From positions 1 through 6,351 of the forward strand of contig QKDT01000117.1 of NCBI GenBank assembly GCA_003251995.1: a stretch of DNA of 6,351 nt, in the 5' to 3' direction. This document shows, one piece after another, positions 1 to 4,398 of this stretch. This DNA is from Desulfovibrio desulfuricans (GTDB lineage: Bacteria > Desulfobacterota > Desulfovibrionia > Desulfovibrionales > Desulfovibrionaceae). Both the position numbers and the translations under genes were made by a program. The first letter of the stretch is position 1. Every line of letters starts with the position of its first letter. Under the pieces are notes generated by a model that saw nothing but the letters and a program-made list of their open reading frames with translations, did not search any database and had not been told where the DNA came from.

Positions 1-32
1 AAACGCGAGAGGCAGAGGCCCCACGCCCCCGC
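1..32. repeat. Direct repeat, copy 1 (possibly cut by the window edge)
   Basis: These 32 bases recur without a mismatch at 191-222, a spacing of 190 bp. The match may extend left of the window, because copy 2 is preceded by more A residues. Downstream the copies diverge: copy 2 continues into the GCCTCTC arm that completes a hairpin, whereas copy 1 continues into unrelated sequence. Copy 1 therefore keeps only one arm of the 7-bp stem. A third, shorter match of 10 bases (CGCGAGAGGC) lies at 146-155. Confidence 0.85.
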
Positions 33-42
33 TATTGGCTCA

Positions 43-133
43 CAGCGCCTGCGCTGCGCTGGGCGAAAGCACGAAAAGCTTTCGCTTACGGTGCGGCTAA
101 GCCGCAACCGGCTCCAGCTTTTCGGCACTGCCG
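43..133. repeat. Cluster of four short inverted repeats
   Basis: Four perfect inverted repeats follow each other here. They are CAGCGC/GCGCTG (43-48 with 51-56), GCGAAAGC/GCTTTCGC (63-70 with 78-85, 7-nt loop), TGCGGC/GCCGCA (92-97 with 101-106, 3-nt loop) and CGGCA/TGCCG (123-127 with 129-133). No open reading frame of useful size covers them and none is followed by a T run on either strand, so they do not look like terminators. The array lies between the two copies of the 32-bp repeat. It resembles an intergenic REP-like dispersed element or a structured RNA. The sequence alone does not decide between these. Confidence 0.55.
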
Positions 134-187
134 TTGCCACGACAGCGCGAGAGGCGGGATCGCTCTGACTGAAAAACAATGGAACAC

Positions 188-227
188 AAAAAACGCGAGA
201 GGCAGAGGCCCCACGCCCCCGCCTCTC
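188..227 (-). terminator. Intrinsic terminator for the minus-strand small gene
   Basis: Read on the minus strand, GAGAGGC (227-221) pairs with GCCTCTC (203-197) in a 7-bp stem with a 17-nt GC-rich loop. After 3 nt (GCG) there is a run of six T (193-188). An alternative 6-bp pairing, AGAGGC with an inner GCCTCT, would shorten the loop. Its orientation suits transcripts coming from the small gene that ends at 393, leaving a 3' untranslated region of about 165 nt. The structure includes the second copy of the 32-bp direct repeat. Confidence 0.65.
191..222. repeat. Direct repeat, copy 2
   Basis: This is an exact repeat of 1-32, but here the sequence continues into GCCTCTC (221-227), which pairs with GAGAGGC (197-203). 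The repeat is thus most of a terminator-like hairpin, and this copy is the structurally complete one. Confidence 0.85.
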
Positions 228-306
228 TATGAGTGGAGAATTCGTAATGGATTGCGGACTGCCATGCCCCCTATCATGTCACGGAAAAGTGATGCTAGTG
301 GTTTAT

Positions 307-341
307 GTTCTGCAATACAAAGTTATACAAGTATTGCGAAC
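307..341. repeat. Isolated 35-bp inverted repeat
   Basis: The left arm GTTC-T-GCAATAC (307-318) and right arm GTATTGC-GAAC (331-341) pair over 11 bases, with one unpaired T at 311 and a 12-nt AT-rich centre (319-330). No T run follows on either strand, so it is not a typical terminator. It lies in the non-coding stretch between the stop of the small minus-strand gene and its terminator. It could be an RNA hairpin in the 3' untranslated region, a protein-binding site or a relic recombination site. The rest of 228-392 shows nothing I can identify. Confidence 0.55.
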
Positions 342-392
342 GCATGGTCGTTCTGCAGCCGGTCCGGATTTCAACGTAGAAAAACGTCCGGT

Positions 393-677
393 TTATTGTT
401 CGGGCGCGTCTGGGACGCGCCGCACAAGAGCCAGGGCCAGCAAGGCCGGGGACATCCTGGAATTTCCGGCAGACTTGCGCAATTGTCTTCGCACAAAACC
501 CGCCATATCCAGAGCCATATCCGCATCGGTCAAAGCCGAACGGCATGCCTTTTTGTTTTCTTCCAGTACTGCAAGATACCGCTCAACCAGCCTAAGATCA
601 CGACTTTGTGATGGATCTTCAGCCAATTCAGGCGGCGAGGCTCCCGTCTGGAAAACGTCACCGATATGTTGCGACAT
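393..677 (-). CDS. Hypothetical 94-residue helical protein
   Basis: I do not recognise this protein. The start is set by the ribosome binding site: GGAGGA (684-689) touches an upstream ATG (681-683) but lies 6 nt before the ATG at 675-677, so the second ATG is the credible start. The protein begins MSQHIGDVFQ and ends PDAPEQ with a TAA stop. After a Pro/Ser-rich segment (residues 13-25), residues 26-69 look like charged amphipathic helices rich in Arg, Glu and Leu, with one Cys (C45). Residues 75-87 form a short Leu/Ala-rich stretch. There is no signal peptide, clear membrane segment or metal-binding motif. It is transcribed divergently from nfnAB and has a terminator downstream (188-227). 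Competing plus-strand frames over the same DNA lack a comparable ribosome binding site. Function unknown; small cytoplasmic protein likely. Confidence 0.6.
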   Translation of the reverse strand: MSQHIGDVFQTGASPPELAEDPSQSRDLRLVERYLAVLEENKKACRSALTDADMALDMAGFVRRQLRKSAGNSRMSPALLALALVRRVPDAPEQ

Positions 678-683
678 GACCAT

Positions 684-689
684 TCCTCC
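684..689 (-). promoter_or_regulatory. Ribosome binding site that selects the start at 677
   Basis: On the minus strand GGAGGA is followed by ATGGTCATG. The first ATG has no spacer and so should not be usable. The second has the normal 6-nt spacing. This supports translation of the 94-residue protein and shortens the naive reading frame by two residues. Confidence 0.65.
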
Positions 690-793
690 ATGAATGGATC
701 ACTGCTTCCTTGCAAAGGGGTTGACCCTGTCCGCCTCCTTGTTTGGTTAAGTACCGTCTCCCCTTCCCCACTCGTCAAGAATTTTATCGGAAC

Positions 794-821
794 ATTAGAT
801 CAGATCTTTAGAGCAATGCAA
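794..821 (-). promoter_or_regulatory. Weak candidate promoter for the small minus-strand gene
   Basis: On the minus strand TTGCAT (821-816) is followed after 16 bp by TCTAAT (799-794). The -10 hexamer matches TATAAT at five of six positions, but the -35 matches poorly. The 11-bp palindrome at 797-807 overlaps the -10 and spacer, where a repressor could act. The implied leader would be about 110 nt. Confidence 0.25.
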
Positions 822-913
822 AAAAAATGATCCTTTGTATGCTCATAAAAGACACTTACAAGAGAACAACAAATTATATCAGTCATGTAAAAGAGATACG
901 ACAAAACTGATGC

Positions 914-942
914 TTGCATGTAAATCCGAACACAGCTACCAT
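914..942 (+). promoter_or_regulatory. Weak candidate promoter for nfnAB
   Basis: TTGCAT (914-919) and TACCAT (937-942) are separated by 17 bp. This would place a transcript start near 949 and give a leader of about 25 nt before the nfnA start codon. Both hexamers are imperfect, matching three and four of six positions. A promoter further upstream in the AT-rich stretch is equally possible. Confidence 0.25.
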
Positions 943-974
943 GCAGCAACTCAGATGCCTGACGAGGAGAACCT

Positions 975-1817
975 ATGCCAACACCTATATTGCAAAAGGA
1001 AAGCCTGATCCCGGGCAAGACCAGCAAACTGGTGCTCCATGCGCCGCAAATCGCTCAAAAAGCGCGCCCCGGGCACTTCGTCATGCTGCGCATGAGCGAA
1101 CAGGGCGAGCGCATCCCGCTGACCATTGCAGACACCGACCGGGAAAACGGCACCATTACCATAGTGTATTTGGTTATGGGTAAGAGTACCGCCATGCTTG
1201 AAGCGCTTGGCGTTGGAGATGCCATTCTTGACGTCTGCGGCCCCTTGGGCCACCCCACCCATATTGAAAAACGCGGCACGGTTGTGTGCGTAGGCGGCGG
1301 CACCGGCATTGCTGCCATGCACCACATTGCCAAGGGCCATGCCCGCATTGGCAACAAGGTTGTGGGCGTTATCGGCGCTCGCAGCAAAGACCTGCTGCTT
1401 TTTGAAAAAGAACTTAAATCCTTTGTGGACGAGCTGCTGATCTCCACCGATGACGGCAGCTATGGTCATAAGGGTCTTGTTACCGAACTGCTGCGCGACC
1501 GGCTTGAAAAAGACAAGGACGTTTTTGAAGTGGTCGCCGTCGGCCCTGTGCCCATGATGGCTGCCGTGGCGGAAACCACGCGTCCCTTTGGCGTTAAAAC
1601 AACTGTCAGCCTCAACCCCATCATGGTTGACGGCATCGGCATGTGCGGCGCGTGCCGCGTTACCGTTGGCGGCAAGACCAAGTTTGCCTGTGTGGACGGC
1701 CCCGAATTTGACGGACACGAAGTGGATTTTCCCGAGCTGCGCCGCCGCCTGGCTGCATACAGAGAGCAGGAAACCATTTCCACTGAAGAATATCGGAGAG
1801 TCAGCCATGGAGAATAG
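975..1817 (+). CDS. nfnA: NfnA, small subunit of NADH-dependent reduced ferredoxin:NADP+ oxidoreductase
   Basis: This is the FAD- and [2Fe-2S]-carrying small subunit of the cytoplasmic Nfn flavoenzyme, also annotated sulfide dehydrogenase subunit SudB. Nfn couples NADPH oxidation or formation to NAD(H) and ferredoxin by flavin-based bifurcation. The 280 residues follow the ferredoxin-NADP reductase/PyrK fold. An N-terminal barrel carries RIPLT (46-50), a flavin-binding motif, and GPLGHP (89-94). The nucleotide-binding domain opens with GGGTGIA (107-113). The C-terminal cluster motif has C224, C227 and C239. D219 stands where PyrK has its first Cys, matching the three-Cys/one-Asp [2Fe-2S] ligation known for Nfn. 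GAGGAG (964-969) precedes the ATG by 5 nt, and full length agrees with the family. The last 11 nt overlap nfnB, so the two are very likely translationally coupled. PyrK or other FNR-like subunits are excluded by D219 and the partner gene. Confidence 0.93.
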   Translation: MPTPILQKESLIPGKTSKLVLHAPQIAQKARPGHFVMLRMSEQGERIPLTIADTDRENGTITIVYLVMGKSTAMLEALGVGDAILDVCGPLGHPTHIEKRGTVVCVGGGTGIAAMHHIAKGHARIGNKVVGVIGARSKDLLLFEKELKSFVDELLISTDDGSYGHKGLVTELLRDRLEKDKDVFEVVAVGPVPMMAAVAETTRPFGVKTTVSLNPIMVDGIGMCGACRVTVGGKTKFACVDGPEFDGHEVDFPELRRRLAAYREQETISTEEYRRVSHGE

Positions 1818-3225
1818 CAAGCCCAAAAAGACCGTGGCTCCTCGTGTGGACATGCCCTGCCAGCCCGCAGAAGTTCGCCGCGCAAATTTTGAAGAAGTCG
1901 CCCTTGGTTACACCAAGGAAATGGCCCTGAACGAAGCAAGCCGCTGTTTGCAGTGCAAAAAGCCTCTGTGCGTCACGGGCTGCCCGGTTGAAGTGCCTAT
2001 CCGCGACTTTATCCATCAGGTGGCAGAAGGTAATCTGGATGCCGCCTACCGTATCATCAAAACCACCAACAGCCTGCCCGCAGTCTGTGGTCGCGTTTGC
2101 CCCCAGGAACACCAGTGTGAAGGCAAGTGCGTGCTCAAAGCCAAGGGGCAGGCCGTAGCCATCGGTCGACTTGAACGCTTTGTGGCAGATACCTACATCG
2201 CCACCACCGCCTGTGAGCAGGTAACAGGCACCAATGCCTGCGCCCTGCCCCTTGGCGCCAAAAAGGTGGCCTGCCTCGGCTCTGGCCCTTCATCCCTGAC
2301 CTGTGCTGGCGTATGCGCCACGGCGGGCATCAAGGTCGATGTGTTTGAAGCCCTGCACGAGCCCGGCGGCGTGCTTATTTACGGCATCCCTGCCTTCCGC
2401 CTTCCCAAAAATGTGGTGGCTACCGAAATCAACGGACTGCGCCAGGCAGGCGTGGATTTCCACCTCAATTCCGTGGGTGGTCGCACCATTGATATCGCTG
2501 ACCTGCGCAAGGAATACGATGCCATTTTCATCGGCGTGGGCGCTGGCCTGCCCGTCTTTTTGGGTGTTCCCGGCGAAAACCTGGTGGGCGTGTTCTCGGC
2601 CAACGAGTACCTCACCCGCGTCAACCTTGGTCGCGCCTACAACTTCCCCTCGCAGGATACCCCCGCTTACCCCGGCAAACATGTGACCGTGTTTGGCGCG
2701 GGCAACGTGGCTATGGACGCTGCGCGTACCGCCCTGCGTATGGGTGCGGAAAGCGTGCATGTGGTGTATCGCCGCACAAGGGCTGAAATGCCCGCCCGCC
2801 TTGAAGAATTGGAACATGCGGAGGAAGAAGGCGTGCAGTTTGCCATGCTTTCCGCGCCGCTGCGCTTTAACGGCGATGCGGAAATGCGCCTGCAGTCCGT
2901 AACGCTGCAACGCATGGAGCTGGGCGAACCCGATGCATCAGGCCGCCGTAGGCCCATGCCCGTGGAAGGCTCGGAATACGACCTCCCCACGGATCTTGCC
3001 ATTGTGGCCCTTGGCACCCGCTCCAACCCCATTCTTCTTGAGGCCACACCGGATCTCAAACTGAACAAGTGGGGCTACATTGAGGCCGACGAGGCCACTG
3101 GTGAAACCTCCATTCCCAACGTTTTTGCGGGCGGCGATATCGTCACCGGCGCAGCCACGGTCATTCTTGCCATGGGCGCTGGACGCAAAGCCGGACAGGA
3201 AATAGTCAAAAGAATAGTGGGCTAA
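1807..3225 (+). CDS. nfnB: NfnB, large subunit of NADH-dependent reduced ferredoxin:NADP+ oxidoreductase
   Basis: This is the large Nfn subunit (also SudA, or glutamate-synthase small-subunit-like GltA). It is known to carry the bifurcating FAD, two [4Fe-4S] clusters and the NADP(H) site. The N-terminal cluster domain has C47, C50, C55, C59, C94, C98, C104 and C108. E101 lies among them and may be the non-Cys ligand described for the family. The FAD-binding Rossmann motif is GSGPSS (158-163), followed by EPGG (185-188) and GIPAFRLPK (193-201). The NADP site is GAGNVAMD (297-304), with YRRTRAEMPA (321-330) providing arginines for the 2'-phosphate. AGGD (441-444) is the second flavin contact. 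The start at 1807 was chosen over a longer reading frame because GGAGAG (1795-1800) lies 6 nt upstream and the N-terminus then fits. It has 472 residues, normal length. Without its nfnA partner it could be mistaken for glutamate synthase GltD. Confidence 0.95.
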   Translation: MENSKPKKTVAPRVDMPCQPAEVRRANFEEVALGYTKEMALNEASRCLQCKKPLCVTGCPVEVPIRDFIHQVAEGNLDAAYRIIKTTNSLPAVCGRVCPQEHQCEGKCVLKAKGQAVAIGRLERFVADTYIATTACEQVTGTNACALPLGAKKVACLGSGPSSLTCAGVCATAGIKVDVFEALHEPGGVLIYGIPAFRLPKNVVATEINGLRQAGVDFHLNSVGGRTIDIADLRKEYDAIFIGVGAGLPVFLGVPGENLVGVFSANEYLTRVNLGRAYNFPSQDTPAYPGKHVTVFGAGNVAMDAARTALRMGAESVHVVYRRTRAEMPARLEELEHAEEEGVQFAMLSAPLRFNGDAEMRLQSVTLQRMELGEPDASGRRRPMPVEGSEYDLPTDLAIVALGTRSNPILLEATPDLKLNKWGYIEADEATGETSIPNVFAGGDIVTGAATVILAMGAGRKAGQEIVKRIVG

Positions 3226-3264
3226 CAGCAGCCCGGCGTCTATATCTGTCTGCGCCAATGCTCC

Positions 3265-3292
3265 GGGAGCCTCCATGCGAGGCTCCCTTTTT
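3265..3292 (+). terminator. Intrinsic terminator of the nfnAB operon
   Basis: GGGAGCCTC (3265-3273) pairs perfectly with GAGGCTCCC (3279-3287) around a 5-nt loop, and five T follow (3288-3292). It begins 39 nt after the nfnB stop. It separates the operon from the downstream phosphatase gene. Confidence 0.93.
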
Positions 3293-3361
3293 CATATCCC
3301 CGAAGGATTTGTATTTTAAGCACCCACTGATTCAGGGCGCACGGCAGCCTTTTGCAACAGC

Positions 3362-3390
3362 TTGCAAGACCGGCTGTTCACGGTCATACT
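3362..3390 (+). promoter_or_regulatory. Candidate sigma-70 promoter for the phosphatase gene
   Basis: TTGCAA (3362-3367) and CATACT (3385-3390) are 17 bp apart, and each matches consensus at four of six positions. The transcript would start near 3397 with a leader of about 140 nt. A second TTGCAA lies exactly one helical turn upstream, so this could also be an operator pair overlapping the -35. Confidence 0.35.
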
Positions 3391-3465
3391 CTGCGCAACG
3401 CAAAAGCCCGTTTATGACCTGCCGCCCCCAGCGCCGCCCGGCAGGCCCTTCTACATCTGCAACAT

Positions 3466-3479
3466 TCCCCTTCGGGGGC
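3466..3479 (+). other. UUCG tetraloop hairpin in the leader
   Basis: CCCC-TTCG-GGGG (3467-3478) is flanked by a T-G wobble pair. The C(UUCG)G loop is exceptionally stable in RNA. It lies about 60 nt before the start codon and is not followed by a T run, so it is not a terminator. Confidence 0.5.
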
Positions 3480-3537
3480 CGGAACACCATCCCCGGCGAG
3501 CCTAGAGCGCGGCCCCGGAGTATTTAGGAAAATCAGT

Positions 3538-4365
3538 ATGATTCTCGCAGACCTGCACACGCACACCAAGTATTCGCATGGCGGCAACACCCCGGCAGAA
3601 ATGTACGCTGCAGCCCAGGCCAAAGGGCTTGAGTACATGGGATTTACCGAGCATTCGCCCCGCCCCGAGGGCTTTGACTACTCCCATGAATACCGGGAAC
3701 AACTGACCCGCCACCTGCCGGACTATGTTAGTGAAGTCTGCGCCCTTAAATCTGCCAACCCCAACGGGCCATGCCGCGTGTTGTTTGGCATGGAAATGGA
3801 CTGGCTTGAAGGGCAGGAGGAATACACCCGCGCCTCTTGCGCCGCCTTTGACTTTGACTACCTGCTGGGCAGCGTCCATTTCATCGGGAACTGGGGCTTT
3901 GATGACGGCGCAGATCCGTGGAAAGCCTTTTCGCAAGAAGAGTGCGAAAAACAGTACCAGGCCTATTTTGAAGCATGGGAGCGCATGATTCTTTCCGGTC
4001 TGTTCAATATTGCCGCCCACCCCGACCTTATAAAAATTTTCTCTGTGGAGCAGTTCCACATCTGGCTGGCAAAGCCGGAAAGCCTGGCGCTGGTGCAACG
4101 CGGTCTTACCGCACTGCAACGCACGGGCATGAGCATGGAAGTATCATCCGCAGGTCTGCGCAAGGTCTGCCGCGAGATTTATCCCGCGCCGCCCATCATG
4201 GTGCTGGCAGCGCAAATGGGGCTGCCCGTAAGCTTTGCCTCTGACGCGCACGGAACTGACGATGTGGGCTATGGCTTTGCACGGCTGGCCTCGTATGCCC
4301 GTTCATTCGGCTTTGCCGAATACACTGTTTTTGACCGGGGCCAACGGATAGTTCTGCCCCTGTAA
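3538..4365 (+). CDS. PHP-domain phosphatase, histidinol-phosphatase (HisJ/HisK) family
   Basis: This is likely a cytoplasmic metal-dependent phosphoesterase. The HisJ/HisK family hydrolyses L-histidinol phosphate to histidinol, the penultimate stage of histidine synthesis. The 275 residues show the complete PHP metal-site set: DLHTHT (5-10) with H7 and H9, H14, TEHS (37-40) with H39, GMEMD (84-88) with E86, GSVHF (111-115) with H114, AHPD (160-163) with H161, and SDAH (235-238) with D236 and H238. EVSSAGLR (201-208) fits the substrate-side strand of this family. The length is normal for the family. The start is supported by AGGA (3526-3529) at 8-nt spacing. No other histidine gene is visible, so substrate assignment rests on family resemblance; another phosphomonoester is possible. 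The next gene follows after 33 nt without a terminator, suggesting co-transcription. Confidence 0.85.
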   Translation: MILADLHTHTKYSHGGNTPAEMYAAAQAKGLEYMGFTEHSPRPEGFDYSHEYREQLTRHLPDYVSEVCALKSANPNGPCRVLFGMEMDWLEGQEEYTRASCAAFDFDYLLGSVHFIGNWGFDDGADPWKAFSQEECEKQYQAYFEAWERMILSGLFNIAAHPDLIKIFSVEQFHIWLAKPESLALVQRGLTALQRTGMSMEVSSAGLRKVCREIYPAPPIMVLAAQMGLPVSFASDAHGTDDVGYGFARLASYARSFGFAEYTVFDRGQRIVLPL

Positions 4366-4368
4366 AGC

Positions 4369-4378
4369 GGCGATCGCC
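4369..4378. repeat. 10-bp perfect palindrome GGCGATCGCC
   Basis: It lies in the 33-nt gap between the phosphatase and ABC genes, just after the TAA stop, and contains the GCGATCGC octamer. With no loop and no T run it is not a terminator. It may be chance or a protein or methylation target. Confidence 0.4.
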
Positions 4379-4398
4379 TCAGACACAACGGATTATAT

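Larger units (their letters stand above)
690..974. other. Divergent intergenic control region
   Basis: About 285 bp separate the small minus-strand gene from nfnA. The part at 780-930 is clearly more AT-rich than the surroundings, as expected for promoters, but no strong sigma-70 or sigma-54 consensus stands out. Visible elements are an 11-bp palindrome AGATCAGATCT (797-807), an A8 run near 820-827, and CATGTAAA repeated directly at 884-891 and 917-924. TGCATG/CATGCA inverted arms occur at 915-920 and 940-945, just before the nfnA ribosome binding site. I see no Rex-type TTGTGA-TCACAA operator. Reading frames here are short and lack ribosome binding sites. Confidence 0.5.
3293..3537 (+). other. 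Leader region upstream of the phosphatase gene
   Basis: This roughly 245-bp stretch after the terminator holds no supported gene. A reading frame crossing it starts inside the terminator and has no ribosome binding site. It contains a candidate promoter (3362-3390), TTGCAA twice at 10-bp spacing (3352-3357 and 3362-3367), and a UUCG-capped hairpin (3466-3479). No known riboswitch or T-box was recognised. Confidence 0.45.

Noticed and set aside
1..230. CRISPR array
   Set aside because: Only two full repeat copies at 190-bp spacing plus a 10-base fragment. There is no regular repeat-spacer pattern and no cas genes.
229..693. 154-residue plus-strand frame over the small gene
   Set aside because: No ribosome binding site before the start, which lies beside the hairpin repeat. 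Composition is Ser/Arg-rich without domains, and the opposite-strand gene has the better start signal.
721..750. TTGACC with a downstream GGTTAA as a plus-strand promoter
   Set aside because: The -35 is good, but the -10 is poor at any spacing of 16-18 bp and it lies about 225 bp from nfnA with no other gene to serve.
1588..1806. Upstream extension of the nfnB reading frame
   Set aside because: The extra 73 residues overlap nfnA out of frame and have no family match. The ATG at 1807 has a ribosome binding site and yields the expected length.
951..1853. 300-residue open frame on the minus strand opposite nfnA
   Set aside because: It is antisense to a gene with clear family motifs, is low in recognisable domain content (Ala/His/Asn-rich), and arises from codon bias of the true strand.
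2290..2910. 206-residue minus-strand frame within nfnB
   Set aside because: It is fully embedded opposite the Rossmann domains of NfnB, has a His/Ala-rich composition and no ribosome binding site support.
3258..3527. 89-residue plus-strand frame between nfnB and the phosphatase gene
   Set aside because: It starts just inside the terminator, has no ribosome binding site, and its translation has no coherent protein character.
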